From: Candidatus Gastranaerophilales bacterium
Lineage (GTDB): Bacteria > Cyanobacteriota > Vampirovibrionia > Gastranaerophilales > Gastranaerophilaceae
Direction: 5' to 3'
Assembly (NCBI GenBank): GCA_944323285.1
Contig: CALURV010000010.1
Span: forward strand, 27,822-91,821
Length of the DNA: 64,000 nt
The stretch's first letter is position 1, and the number at the start of each line of letters is the position of its first letter. A program made the translations under genes and the position numbers. Of this stretch, positions 26,190 through 36,103 are shown in pieces. The notes beneath the pieces are model-generated. The model worked only from the letters and a program-made list of their open reading frames with translations. It ran no database searches and was not told the origin of the DNA.

Positions 26190-26468
26190 ATGGCATTAAG
26201 AACTATTCAATATAGAACCCAAGGTACGTGTTGTGCATTAATGAACGTGGTTTTGGATGATGATAAAATATATGATGTTGAGTTTGTCGGAGGATGTCCG
26301 GGAAATTTAAAAGGAATTAGAGAACTTTTAAAAGGTATGGATATAGATAATGTAATTGAAAAGTTTAAAGGTATAACTTGTGGTTCAAAACCGACAAGTT
26401 GTCCTGACCAACTATCACAATGTTTAGTTGAGTATAAAAAACAAACTCAAAGCCAAATAGCAAAATAA
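26190..26468 (+). CDS. TSCPD-domain protein (TIGR03905 type)
   Basis: A 92-residue protein of the TSCPD family, related to the C-terminal domain of class II ribonucleotide reductases. Cysteines occur in GTCCALMNVV, GGCPGN, ITCGSKPTSCPDQ and SQC, suggesting metal or redox function; none is established for the stand-alone form. It starts 19 bases after pit with AGAAG before the ATG, so it is probably co-transcribed, although no link to phosphate is known. A TATAAT follows it in the gap before lpxI. Confidence 0.88.
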   Translation: MALRTIQYRTQGTCCALMNVVLDDDKIYDVEFVGGCPGNLKGIRELLKGMDIDNVIEKFKGITCGSKPTSCPDQLSQCLVEYKKQTQSQIAK

Positions 26469-26527
26469 AAATATTAATTTTTCTTTTTTTCTATTATAAT
26501 AATATGTTGTAAGAGGATTAATTAGTT

Positions 26528-27343
26528 GTGTCTATAGAATTAGAGAATAAACAAGGTTTAATTGCAGGAAATGGTCAATTACCTGTACAGTTGGCTAAGA
26601 ATGCAAAAGAAAACGGATTTGAAGTAGTTGCTATTTCTTTATCTTCTGATAATAGGAATGAGCTAAAAAAATATTGTTCAAAGGTATATGATTATGCTCC
26701 GGGTGAAGTTTTAAAAATAAAAAATACACTTCTAAATGAGCAAATAAAGCAGCTTACTTTTATAGGAAAAGTATCAAAAAGTTTAGTTGTAAAAAGACCC
26801 AGATTTGATTCTTTAGCGGTAGAATTTTTAAAACAAGCTACAAGATTAAATGATGATGCAATTATGCTTTTTCTTGTTGAAGAATTAGCCAAAATTGGTA
26901 TTACTGTTTTAGATCAAACAATTTTTATAAAAAATTTAATGGTTCCAAGAGGAGTATTAGGTAAAATTAAACCAACAGAAGCAATGCTTTCGGATGTTGA
27001 GTATGGCTATAAAATTGCAAAAGAGATGGGTGAACTTGATATTGGTCAATCAGTAGTCATTAAAGATAGGATGATTATGGCTATAGAGGCAATTGAAGGT
27101 ACTGATAGATGTATTAAAAGGGGTTGTAAATTAGGAAAAAAAGATTCTATCATTGTAAAAGTCTCAAAACCAAAACAAGATAAAAGGTTTGATATACCGG
27201 CATTTGGTCTTAATACATTAAAAACAATGAAAAAATATAAGGCTAAATTAATTGCAGTAGAAGCAAATGAAACGATTTTAGTTGATTATAAAAAAACAAT
27301 TGAGTTTGCAGATAAAAATAATATTATTGTAATGGCTGTATGA
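26528..27343 (+). CDS. lpxI: UDP-2,3-diacylglucosamine pyrophosphatase LpxI
   Basis: LpxI (DUF1009), 271 residues, cleaves UDP-2,3-diacylglucosamine to lipid X in lipid A synthesis and is used instead of LpxH in many bacteria including Cyanobacteria. The N-terminal GLIAGNGQLPVQLA and the C-terminal catalytic domain with EAIEGTDRCIKRG, SKPKQDKRFDIPAFG and TLKTM are diagnostic. It begins at GTG, with AGAGGA about 11 bases upstream. Its last four bases overlap the start of lpxB (ATGA), the next step but one in the pathway, so the two are translationally coupled. Confidence 0.95.
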   Translation: MSIELENKQGLIAGNGQLPVQLAKNAKENGFEVVAISLSSDNRNELKKYCSKVYDYAPGEVLKIKNTLLNEQIKQLTFIGKVSKSLVVKRPRFDSLAVEFLKQATRLNDDAIMLFLVEELAKIGITVLDQTIFIKNLMVPRGVLGKIKPTEAMLSDVEYGYKIAKEMGELDIGQSVVIKDRMIMAIEAIEGTDRCIKRGCKLGKKDSIIVKVSKPKQDKRFDIPAFGLNTLKTMKKYKAKLIAVEANETILVDYKKTIEFADKNNIIVMAV

Positions 27344-28467
27344 AAAAATTATTTATAATAACAGGTGAATATTCTGGTGATAAACATGCTTCAGATGTTG
27401 TTAAAGAACTAAAAAAAATAAGACCTGATATACAAATTGAAGCAGTTGGCGGTGAAAATCTTGCTAATGTTGGTGTAAAATTATTTTGTGACCATTCTAA
27501 AATGTCTGCAATGGGTTTTAATTTGAAAATTATTTTAAATCATATTACATTAGGTAAGAGAATTGCTAAATATCTAAAAGAAGAATATAAGCCTGATATG
27601 GTTCTACTAACGGATTATGGCGGTTTTAATTTGAATCTTTCAAAAGTACTTTCTAAATATGGATTTAAAATATATTATTATATACCGCCTCAAATTTGGG
27701 CATCAAGAAAATGGCGATTGAATACAGTAAAAAAGTGTATAAATAAAGTACTTACTATATTTCCTTTTGAAAAGGAAATGTACGAAAAAGAAGGAATTGA
27801 CGTTGAGTTTGTTGGGCATCCTTTATTAAAGCAGCTTCCTGAAAAAACAAATAGAAATGATTTTTTTGATTTATATAATTTTGATAAAAATAAAAAATTA
27901 GTTTCTATTTTTCCAGGCTCTAGAGTATTTGAAATAAATAACCTTTTAAAAATTTTCTTAGATGCTGCTAGAATATTAAAAAATAAAAATCCAGACATTC
28001 AATTTGTATTGTGCCAAGCTCCAAGTATAAAAGATTCTATTATTATTCCTGTTTTAGAAAATTATAGTGATTTAAATATAAAAATTTTGAAACATAAAAA
28101 TTATGAACTTTTGTCTGTGTCAGATGCTTTAATGCTTGCTTCTGGTACGGTTGCATTGGAAGCTGCTTTATATGAAACACCAATGATTATTAGTTATAGA
28201 GGTCCTTGGTTTTTATATTTTATATATTTGTTAGTTAGATGTATAAAAAGAGTTTCTTTGCCGAATATTATTTTGGATAAGGATGTTATACCCGAACTGA
28301 TTCAATTAAAAGCCAAACCTGAAATAATTGCTGATAATTTGTCAAAAATTCTTTTTGATAATAATTATAGAAATAATATGTTAAGTTCTTTGAAAAATGT
28401 TAAGCAAAAATTAATGATTTCTGATGCTGCAACAAAAACTGCAAATATAATATCTAACGATATCTAA
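27340..28467 (+). CDS. lpxB: Lipid-A-disaccharide synthase
   Basis: GT19 glycosyltransferase of 375 residues that joins lipid X and UDP-2,3-diacylglucosamine into the lipid A disaccharide at the inner membrane. Recognisable blocks: ITGEYSGDKHASDV at the start, SAMGFN, YYYIPPQIWASRKWR, FVGHPLL, SIFPGSRVFEI and the C-terminal SGTVALEAALYETPMIISYRG. It overlaps lpxI by 4 bases. The pair shows that the organism can make lipid A and therefore has, or descends from cells with, an outer membrane. Confidence 0.96.
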   Translation: MKKLFIITGEYSGDKHASDVVKELKKIRPDIQIEAVGGENLANVGVKLFCDHSKMSAMGFNLKIILNHITLGKRIAKYLKEEYKPDMVLLTDYGGFNLNLSKVLSKYGFKIYYYIPPQIWASRKWRLNTVKKCINKVLTIFPFEKEMYEKEGIDVEFVGHPLLKQLPEKTNRNDFFDLYNFDKNKKLVSIFPGSRVFEINNLLKIFLDAARILKNKNPDIQFVLCQAPSIKDSIIIPVLENYSDLNIKILKHKNYELLSVSDALMLASGTVALEAALYETPMIISYRGPWFLYFIYLLVRCIKRVSLPNIILDKDVIPELIQLKAKPEIIADNLSKILFDNNYRNNMLSSLKNVKQKLMISDAATKTANIISNDI

Positions 28468-28596
28468 AGGATATATTTTTTATTTTTTCTTTTTAAAAAT
28501 GATAATTTATGTTAAGATATTTTTGTTACAGTTTATTACAAAAAAGCAATTTTCTCAATTTATAGATTTATAATAAAACGTATTCAGGAACTAATA

Positions 28597-30462
28597 ATGC
28601 AAAAAGATAATAATAAAATAAAAGAATCTTATAAAACTAGTTCTCTCTCTCCTACAAAACAAATAATATCAAACCCGATTGATAAAAGCGGGTTAATAGC
28701 CAAGATTAATGTTTTGGGTAGCGGGATTAATCCTAGTAAAGTGTCAAATGTGATTAACTCTTCGCATCATAATGATAAATTTTATGGAGCTATAGATTAT
28801 ATTGGTTTTATAAAGGAAACAAATGAAATTTTAAAGAATCATAAAGCTCTAAAAGATACTTTAAATGCTTTTCACAATATGTTTGTTAATAGATTAAATT
28901 GTGCTTATACTGCTTTAGGAATTATTAATGAACAATCAACAACTATAAATATAAAATTGTTAGATAAAAATTCAAACGTATATTCTTTTAGAGTTTTTAT
29001 GAATGATGATGATAATGAAATTATAAAGGCAATAAAAACAGGAGAAATAACTGTATTAAATGATTCTTCATTCTTAAAGGTTCCATCATTAGTAAATATT
29101 CCTTCCGTAATAATACCAATTCAATTAAAAGGAAGAAATATATGTGTAGCCATGGCTAGTGACTATAATATACATAATCATATAAATATGTATCAAATGG
29201 CATCAATGAGCTTGGGGCTTATAGTTGAAAATTCAAAGTTACTTGAAAAGGTTGCACAAAGTTCGTATATGGATAGTTTGACTAATTTATATTCCCACAG
29301 AAGATTTCATGAACTTTTAACTCAAGAGTTAGCATATGCTGATTCAAGTAAAACAAAAGTTTCTATATTAATATTTGATATTAATAATATGGGACAAATT
29401 AATAAAGACTATGGACATTCTAAAGGTGATGAAGTAATTAAAATAGTTGCTAATAAGATTAATGAAAATATAAAAAAGCAAGATATAGCTGCTAGATATG
29501 GCGGTGATGAAATTGCGGTTATATTAAAGAATGTAAATGCCGATGAAGCAAAATATATGGCAGAATATCTTACTTATTCACTTTCTTGTTGTTTGGTTGA
29601 TGATATTGGTCCTGTAAATAAACTTTCTGTTGGAATTGCTACATATCCAGATGATTCTATGGATAAAGAAAAATTATTGATATTAGCTGAACAGGCAGTT
29701 TTAGTATCCAAAACAAAAGGTTACAAAAATGGTATTTCTACAATTGTTTCAACACAAGATTATGATTTTTGGGATGATACAGCATTAAATTCATTTGCTA
29801 CAGTTATGGCAAAAAGACATTCTCAATTGGGAATTAATTTTGAAGAAGCATTAGTAGAACAATTTCAGAATGAAAATATATTATCTCAAAATCATTTGAT
29901 AGAAGTTGTAACTTCTTTAGCAAGTGCAATAGATGCTAAAGATGAATATACAAAAGATCATTCATCTTCTGTATCAAGATATTCTGTAGCTTTAGCAAGA
30001 GCAATAAATCTTCCTGAAAAAGAAATCGAACGCATTAAACTAGGAGCACTTCTTCACGATATAGGGAAAATAGGTATACCTGAAGATGTTTTAACTAAGC
30101 CTTCAAAGTTAACAGAAGAAGAGTTTAAAATAATACAGCAGCATCCGACAATTGGAGTTGAAAAAATCCTTGAACCTAATCCTTTGTTGCATGATTTAAT
30201 ACCAATAGTTAAGTATCATCATGAACAGTGGAATGGTGGAGGGTATCCTTGCAAATTAAAAGGTGAAGAAATACCACTTGCTGCTAGAATTGTTGCTATT
30301 GCTGATACATATCATGCACTAATTAGTGACAGACCATATAGAAAAGGGATGAGTGTATCTAAAGCTTGTTCAATTCTTGAAGAAGGTGCAGGTATTCAGT
30401 GGGATAAAGAATTAGTAAGACAATTTATTGCCATTGCTCCTTCTTTAGCTACTAAGATATAA
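28597..30462 (+). CDS. GAF-GGDEF-HD-GYP cyclic-di-GMP signalling protein
   Basis: Bifunctional-looking second-messenger protein of 621 residues. A GAF-like sensor spans about 50-215; the GGDEF domain (about 220-385) keeps DINNMGQINKDYGHSKGD and reads RYGGDEI, with Ile in place of the final Phe; the HD-GYP phosphodiesterase domain (about 430-610) has HDIGKIGIPEDVL, HHEQWNGGGYP and the metal ligands typical of active members. No membrane segment, so cytoplasmic. A TATAAT lies about 20 bases before an AGGAA ribosome site. A second HD-GYP protein lies 1 kb downstream. Diguanylate cyclase activity is plausible but may be altered by the GGDEI variant. Confidence 0.93.
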   Translation: MQKDNNKIKESYKTSSLSPTKQIISNPIDKSGLIAKINVLGSGINPSKVSNVINSSHHNDKFYGAIDYIGFIKETNEILKNHKALKDTLNAFHNMFVNRLNCAYTALGIINEQSTTINIKLLDKNSNVYSFRVFMNDDDNEIIKAIKTGEITVLNDSSFLKVPSLVNIPSVIIPIQLKGRNICVAMASDYNIHNHINMYQMASMSLGLIVENSKLLEKVAQSSYMDSLTNLYSHRRFHELLTQELAYADSSKTKVSILIFDINNMGQINKDYGHSKGDEVIKIVANKINENIKKQDIAARYGGDEIAVILKNVNADEAKYMAEYLTYSLSCCLVDDIGPVNKLSVGIATYPDDSMDKEKLLILAEQAVLVSKTKGYKNGISTIVSTQDYDFWDDTALNSFATVMAKRHSQLGINFEEALVEQFQNENILSQNHLIEVVTSLASAIDAKDEYTKDHSSSVSRYSVALARAINLPEKEIERIKLGALLHDIGKIGIPEDVLTKPSKLTEEEFKIIQQHPTIGVEKILEPNPLLHDLIPIVKYHHEQWNGGGYPCKLKGEEIPLAARIVAIADTYHALISDRPYRKGMSVSKACSILEEGAGIQWDKELVRQFIAIAPSLATKI

Positions 30463-30479
30463 CTTTATCTTAGTTTTTA
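30451..30479 (+). terminator. Intrinsic terminator after the GGDEF/HD-GYP gene
   Basis: Stem ACTAAGATA / TATCTTAGT followed by TTTTT. It overlaps both convergent stop codons. Confidence 0.75.
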
Positions 30480-31258
30480 CTGTAATATGGTAATTCTTTT
30501 GAGATATCTAGCTTTTTTGCAGATTTTTTAAATATTTTAGATTTATATATGCCTGTATAAGCGAGAAAATATTTTATGCTTACGCTTAATACTCCTAAGC
30601 CGTATTTACAAGAGCGAGTGAAATTAATAGAAGAAGCCTCTGGAAAATATTTTGTAGGACAGCTTATTTCTCCAATTTTATATCCATAGTAGCTAACTAA
30701 AGCGAGCATTTCATTGTCAAATACAAAATCATCATCACAATCTTCAAGAGGGAGATTTTCCAAAACTTTTCTTTTGAATCCCCTAAATCCTGTATGATAT
30801 TCAGAAAGGTGTTGACCTAAAAATAAATTTTCAAATGCTGTTAAAAATTTATTTGCTACATATTTATATAGTGGCATACCACCTTCAAGTGCATTTGATA
30901 ACATTCTAGATGCTATTACGGCATCATATTCTTCAAATGCAAGCATTGATGCTATAGCTGGTATTAATTTCGGCGTATATTGGTAATCCGGATGCAGCAT
31001 TATTACAATATCTGCATTAGATTTTAATGCTGCTGTATAGCATGATTTTTGATTACCGCCATAACCTCTATTTTCTTTATGAACAATTGTTGTTATATTT
31101 AAATCTAATGCTAAATCTTTTGTATTATCACTTGATTTATCATCAGTTAATATTATTTCATCTACTATTTCATGATATATATCATTATATGTTTTTTTTA
31201 ATGTTTTTTCTGCATTATATGCAGGCATAACAACTACAATTTTCTTTCCGTTTAGCAT
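30470..31258 (-). CDS. Family 2 glycosyltransferase
   Basis: GT2 enzyme of 262 residues with a GT-A fold: VVMPAYNAEKTLKKTY at the N-terminus, DDKSSDNT, a DPDY-like metal site (MLHPDYQYTP, here HPDY rather than DxD), and YHTGFRGFKRKVL and DDFVFDNEML acceptor-side motifs as in polyprenyl-phosphate sugar transferases. The ATG at 31258 is preceded by AGAGGA; a frame extends 14 codons further upstream without such a site. No C-terminal membrane helices, so soluble or peripheral. Likely in glycan or LPS assembly; donor and acceptor unknown. Confidence 0.88.
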   Translation of the reverse strand: MLNGKKIVVVMPAYNAEKTLKKTYNDIYHEIVDEIILTDDKSSDNTKDLALDLNITTIVHKENRGYGGNQKSCYTAALKSNADIVIMLHPDYQYTPKLIPAIASMLAFEEYDAVIASRMLSNALEGGMPLYKYVANKFLTAFENLFLGQHLSEYHTGFRGFKRKVLENLPLEDCDDDFVFDNEMLALVSYYGYKIGEISCPTKYFPEASSINFTRSCKYGLGVLSVSIKYFLAYTGIYKSKIFKKSAKKLDISKELPYYSKN

Positions 31259-31379
31259 ATTTCCTCTTCTATAATCTTTTATAGTTATTATTATAAACAT
31301 ATTTATATTAATGTACGTTAAAAGTTATAATAATTAATAAAAAATGGTTATTTAATGCATTAATGATGTTTTCTTCATT

Positions 31380-31409
31380 TTGTTAACAAATGTAAAAATA
31401 TGTTATAAT
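31380..31409 (+). promoter_or_regulatory. Promoter upstream of the REC/HD-GYP gene
   Basis: TTGTTA and TATAAT with an 18-base spacer, about 60 bases before the chosen ATG at 31471. Confidence 0.5.
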
Positions 31410-31470
31410 ATCATAAAGTTTTAAAAAATCAAAGTCGATAGTCCATTTGATAGTTAATTGGTGGTGGTTA

Positions 31471-32601
31471 ATGAGTTCTTGTGAGTTGAAAGAAAGTTTA
31501 GAAGTAGTTTTAAATTTTTTTAATAAAGATGAAAAATATACAGTTTTAATAGTTGATGATGAAGAAAATAATCTTCAGTTAATAAAAAGAACTTTAAGAG
31601 GGCAATATAATATATTAACTGCCCATAATGGAGCTGAAGCTTTAGATTTAGTTAAAGAATTTGGTGATAAAATATCTTTAATTGTTAGTGATCAAAAGAT
31701 GCCTGTTATGGAAGGTACTGACTTCTTAAAAAAAGTTAGAGAAATACAACCTCAAATAATAAAAATATTGCTTACAGGGCATGTAGACACGGATATTATT
31801 GTTTCATCAATAAATGATTGTGATTTATTTCAGTACATTTTAAAACCATTTGAACCTGAAGAATTAAAAATAGCAGTAGAAAGTGGTATAACAAAGTTTG
31901 CGATGTCTAGTAATAATAAAGTATATTATAAAGAGTTAAGGGAGTTATTTTATAAGACCATAAGAGCAATATCAAATGCTTTAGATACAAAAGATTCATA
32001 TACAAATGGACATTCTCTGAGAGTAACTTTATACTCTATGATTCTAGCTAAACAGTTAGGTTTAGATGAAACATATATGGAAGATATAGAAATTGCAGGA
32101 TTACTTCATGATATAGGTAAAATAGCAATGCCAAAAAGTATATTGTGTAAAAATGGTAAGCTTACAGATGAAGAATTTTTAGTAATGAAATCGCATCCGG
32201 TTAGGGGTGAAAAGATTGTTTTAAATATTAAGAAACTTCAAGTGATATCAGAGTGGGTAAAATCACATCATGAAAAGTGGGATGGCTCAGGTTATCCCGA
32301 TGGATTAAAAGGAGAACAAATACCACTTCCGGGTAGAATAATTGCTTTAGCTGATACTTATGATGCAATGACTTCTACAAGACCATATAGAACAGCTTTA
32401 TCTCATGAAGTTGCTATGCTGGAAATAAGAAAATGTGCAGGAACTCAATTTGACCCTAATCTTGCAGCTATATTTATTTCATTATCTGATGTTATTGATA
32501 ATGCCAGAAAAAATCCGGAAGAAGCTTATAAGAAGTATTCTTTCCTTGCAAAAAATATTGATTTTAAAATAAGTTCTGAAGAATCTGCTAAAGTGAGTTA
32601 A
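31471..32601 (+). CDS. RpfG-type response regulator: REC + HD-GYP phosphodiesterase
   Basis: A 376-residue response regulator. The N-terminal REC domain (LIVDDEENNLQLIKRTL, phospho-acceptor Asp in IVSDQKMP, LTGHVD, ILKPFEPEEL with the conserved Lys) is followed by HD-GYP (HDIGKIAMPKSIL, HHEKWDGSGYPDGLKGEQIPL), the layout of RpfG, which degrades cyclic di-GMP. The ATG at 31471 is preferred over the TTG at 31447 because the extra residues (MIVNWWWL) do not belong to the domain; the ribosome site is weak in either case. Its 3' end overlaps dnaE by 14 bases in convergent orientation. No kinase gene is adjacent. Confidence 0.92.
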   Translation: MSSCELKESLEVVLNFFNKDEKYTVLIVDDEENNLQLIKRTLRGQYNILTAHNGAEALDLVKEFGDKISLIVSDQKMPVMEGTDFLKKVREIQPQIIKILLTGHVDTDIIVSSINDCDLFQYILKPFEPEELKIAVESGITKFAMSSNNKVYYKELRELFYKTIRAISNALDTKDSYTNGHSLRVTLYSMILAKQLGLDETYMEDIEIAGLLHDIGKIAMPKSILCKNGKLTDEEFLVMKSHPVRGEKIVLNIKKLQVISEWVKSHHEKWDGSGYPDGLKGEQIPLPGRIIALADTYDAMTSTRPYRTALSHEVAMLEIRKCAGTQFDPNLAAIFISLSDVIDNARKNPEEAYKKYSFLAKNIDFKISSEESAKVS

Positions 32602-35600
32602 CGCTTATTTTCACAAAGTCAGAAAAGTTTTTTTCTAAAGATTGTGTAAAATCGTTAGATGTATTAATCCAAAAGTTTGAAGAAGCAAGAATTTTTGTTG
32701 TTTGTCCATTGTTATCTGCTTTAAATACCAGAGGATCAGTTCCTTTAAAATTTGCAAGTAAATCTTTGATTGCTATAAGGGTTTCAAATGGGATTTCTTT
32801 TTTCAAAGTAATTGTAACTATATTACTGTTGTCTACGGGTTTTACATTTTCTATAATAATTTGTGAATTATTTTCGTCTCTTTTTTGATATTTACCTGAA
32901 ATAATAACTTTCTTTTCCGGCTCTAAAAGAGAATTATAATTTTGCAGAGTTTTATGAAAAGCAACAAAAGCAACTTCACCGGTTAAATCTTCAATAATAC
33001 CAGTTTTAAGAAATTTAGTTGGATCTTTTTTTGTTGCAATTTGTCTTACAGAACTTAAAAGCCCGCAAATTGTTACAAAAGTGTCATTTTGTAAATCTTG
33101 AAGGTCGTTTATATTATGTGTTGTTAAGAAAGGTAATTTATCCCTAATTGATTCTAAAGGATGAGATGTAACATAAAAACCCAAGTATTCTTTCTCAAAT
33201 TCTTGTATTTCTTTATCAGAAAATTCTTCATCACTTCCATAAAGCTCAAAGGATTGCATTTGATAACTACTGCCACCTGTGCTTCCTTCAAGCCCAGCAA
33301 ATAGACTTACTTGTCCTAATTCTCTGGCTTCACTTTCTCTTGCTGCGGCATTTAAAATATTATCTATATTATTAAACAGTTTTTTTCTAGAAGGTTCTAG
33401 GCAGGAAAATGCACCTGCCTTAATAAAGTTTTCCATTGCCTTTCTATTTATGAATTTTGGGTTTATTCTTTGTGTAAAATCAACAATAGATTTAAATTCT
33501 CCATTTTTGTTTCTTTCTTCAGTAATTTCTCTTAAGACGGCTTCTCCAATTCCTTTTATTGAGTTTAGACCAAATCTAATATTATTACCGTCAGGCGTAA
33601 ATTCGGCATTGGATTTATTAATATCAGGGGGCAGAACTTTTATTCCGGTTTTTTGTGCTTCTGTAATGTATAGTTGGATTTTGTCTAAATCATCTTTTGA
33701 ATTTGTTAGCATTGCACAAATATATTCAACAGGATAATGAGCTTTTAAATAAGCAGTTTGGTAGGCGACAAATGCATAACAAGCACTGTGAGCTCTATTG
33801 AAACAGTATGCAGCAAAACTTCCTATTTGATCAAACAACTCTTTTGCATCTTCTGATTTCATTCCTTTACTTATGCATTTTTCAATAAACGGACCTTCCA
33901 ATTTTACCAAATCTTCAGGGTGTTTTTTTGCCATTATACGGCGTACTCCATCAGCTCCACCAAGTGTATAATCAGCAAGAACTTGAAATATTTGCATGAT
34001 TTGTTCTTGATATACCATTGTTCCGTATGTATCTTTTAATATGTCTTCAAGCAAAGGATGAGCGTATGTTATTTTTTGTCGACCGTGTTTCCTCTCAACA
34101 AAGTTTTCAACCATACCTGAACCTAACGGACCCGGACGAAACAGTGCTACAAGTGCACCTAAGTCTTCAAAAACCGAAGGTTTTAAGTCCTTTACCAGTT
34201 TCTTCATACCTGCAGATTCTAATTGGAATACACCATCAGTATCTCCTTTTGACAACATTTCATATGTTTTTTTATCATCAAGCGGAATATGGTTGATATC
34301 AATATCTATGCCATGTCTTTCTTTTATCATTTCAAGTGTTTGTAATATGATTGTAAGGTTCTTTAAACCAAGAAAGTCCATTTTTAATAGTCCGACTTTT
34401 TCGCAGTCTTCCTTTGGATATTCTGTTATTACATTTCCTTCTTTTGCATATTGTACAGGTACTATTTCATCTAATGGATAGTGTGAAATAATTACACCAG
34501 CTGCGTGCATGCCTGTATTCTGTTTTAAACCTTCAATATTTCTTGCTTCGTCAATTATTTGTCTTATTAATGCATCTTCATCATATACTTTCTTAAAATC
34601 AGGTGAAACTTCAAGTGCTTTATCTATAGTCATACCAATTTCTTGCGGTACATATTGGCTTACTTTATTTGAAATTTCAAAAGGCAGGTTCATAACTCTA
34701 GCTACAGCTTTTATCGCAGCTTTTGCTGATAATGTACCGAATGTAATAATTTGGCATACTTTATCTTTTCCATATTTTTCGGTTACATAGTCTATAACCT
34801 TATCTCTACCGTCTCCAAAATCTATATCAACATCAGGCATGCTTATACGCTCAGGATTTAGAAATCTTTCAAAAAATAAATGATGTTTTATAGGGTCTAA
34901 GTCTGTAATTCCAAGGGCGTATGCAACTAAGCTTCCTGCAGCAGAACCTCTTCCTGGACCTACCGGAACTCCATTATGTTTTGCATAGTTTATAAAATCA
35001 GAAACAATTAAGAAATATGCATCGAACCCCATTTTATTTATTACTTCAAGTTCATATTTACAGCGTTCTTCTATTTCAGGTGTTATCTTCTCATATCTTT
35101 CGTCTAATCCCTTTCGCACTAAAAAATTTAAATATGATTCTATTGTATGGGTTGGTGGTACTTGAAAAGAAGGTAAAATGCTTTTCCCCATCTCTATTAT
35201 TACATGGCATTTATCAGCAATTATTGCAGTATTTTCTATTGCTTGTTCAAACGTATTACTATCAAGCCATTTAAATGATTCTCTTAATTTCTCGGGGGTT
35301 TTTACATAAAATTCATTATTGGGAAATTTAAACCTATTTTCTTCTTCTTTTAAAGCATTAGTTTGAATACAAAGAAGGGTATCATGCCAAGATGCATCTT
35401 TTTTCCTTAAATAATGGCTATCATTTGTTATAACGAGAGGAATATCAAGTTCTTTTGCTATTTCTATTAATGTAGGATTTGAACGTTTTTGATCATCAAG
35501 TCCGTGGTCCTGAATTTCAATATAGTAATCGTCTTTAAAAAGGTTTTTATACCATTTTGCAGTTTCGATTGCAGCTTCTTTTTTTGAGTGAAGTATATTT

Positions 35601-36028
35601 TGAACAAGTTCTCCTTGAATACAGGCACTTAGGCATATTAACCCTTCAGAGTGTTTCTCTAATATCTCTCTATTTATTCTTGGTTTATAATAAAAGCCTT
35701 CTATATGTGCTATACTGACAAGTTTTACAAGGTTTTTATATCCTGTATTGTTTTTTGCAAGTAAAACCAAGTGGTATAATTCTCTATTATTTGTGTCTTT
35801 ATTTGTTATATCACCGTGGTATATATAAAACTCACATCCTAAAATAACTTTGAATTGTGCATCTTTTGCAAGTCTATATAATTCTATTGCACCATACATA
35901 ACTCCATGGTCTGTAACTGCAACTGCTTCAAAATTGTTTTCTTTTGCAAAATTAATAAGATCTTTTTGTCTTATTGCTCCATCAAGTAAACTGTATTCTG
36001 TATGTACATGTAATGGTACATAACGCAT
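32588..36028 (-). CDS. dnaE: DNA polymerase III alpha subunit
   Basis: Replicative polymerase of 1146 residues, the DnaE1 type by length. PHP domain at the N-terminus (VPLHVHTEYSLLDGA, AVTDHGVMYGA), palm with GPGRGSAAGSLVAYALG and the catalytic aspartates in PDVDIDFGDGR, fingers, helix-hairpin-helix region (NSIKGIGEA near residue 815) and a C-terminal OB fold (VTICGLLSSVRQI). AAGGGAT precedes the ATG. It is the first gene of its transcript and converges with the REC/HD-GYP gene. No intein or split is present; cyanobacterial dnaE is often split by an intein, so this differs. Confidence 0.97.
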   Translation of the reverse strand: MRYVPLHVHTEYSLLDGAIRQKDLINFAKENNFEAVAVTDHGVMYGAIELYRLAKDAQFKVILGCEFYIYHGDITNKDTNNRELYHLVLLAKNNTGYKNLVKLVSIAHIEGFYYKPRINREILEKHSEGLICLSACIQGELVQNILHSKKEAAIETAKWYKNLFKDDYYIEIQDHGLDDQKRSNPTLIEIAKELDIPLVITNDSHYLRKKDASWHDTLLCIQTNALKEEENRFKFPNNEFYVKTPEKLRESFKWLDSNTFEQAIENTAIIADKCHVIIEMGKSILPSFQVPPTHTIESYLNFLVRKGLDERYEKITPEIEERCKYELEVINKMGFDAYFLIVSDFINYAKHNGVPVGPGRGSAAGSLVAYALGITDLDPIKHHLFFERFLNPERISMPDVDIDFGDGRDKVIDYVTEKYGKDKVCQIITFGTLSAKAAIKAVARVMNLPFEISNKVSQYVPQEIGMTIDKALEVSPDFKKVYDEDALIRQIIDEARNIEGLKQNTGMHAAGVIISHYPLDEIVPVQYAKEGNVITEYPKEDCEKVGLLKMDFLGLKNLTIILQTLEMIKERHGIDIDINHIPLDDKKTYEMLSKGDTDGVFQLESAGMKKLVKDLKPSVFEDLGALVALFRPGPLGSGMVENFVERKHGRQKITYAHPLLEDILKDTYGTMVYQEQIMQIFQVLADYTLGGADGVRRIMAKKHPEDLVKLEGPFIEKCISKGMKSEDAKELFDQIGSFAAYCFNRAHSACYAFVAYQTAYLKAHYPVEYICAMLTNSKDDLDKIQLYITEAQKTGIKVLPPDINKSNAEFTPDGNNIRFGLNSIKGIGEAVLREITEERNKNGEFKSIVDFTQRINPKFINRKAMENFIKAGAFSCLEPSRKKLFNNIDNILNAAARESEARELGQVSLFAGLEGSTGGSSYQMQSFELYGSDEEFSDKEIQEFEKEYLGFYVTSHPLESIRDKLPFLTTHNINDLQDLQNDTFVTICGLLSSVRQIATKKDPTKFLKTGIIEDLTGEVAFVAFHKTLQNYNSLLEPEKKVIISGKYQKRDENNSQIIIENVKPVDNSNIVTITLKKEIPFETLIAIKDLLANFKGTDPLVFKADNNGQTTKILASSNFWINTSNDFTQSLEKNFSDFVKISVNSL

Positions 36029-36103
36029 TTAAATATCCCTTTTATCTCGACTTCTTTTACTAATGTATCACATATAAATAAGCAATGTAAATTAAAGATG
36101 TTT

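Noticed and set aside
32588..36028. Possible split or intein in dnaE, as in many Cyanobacteria
   Set aside because: The frame is continuous at normal DnaE length and no intein splice motifs are visible.
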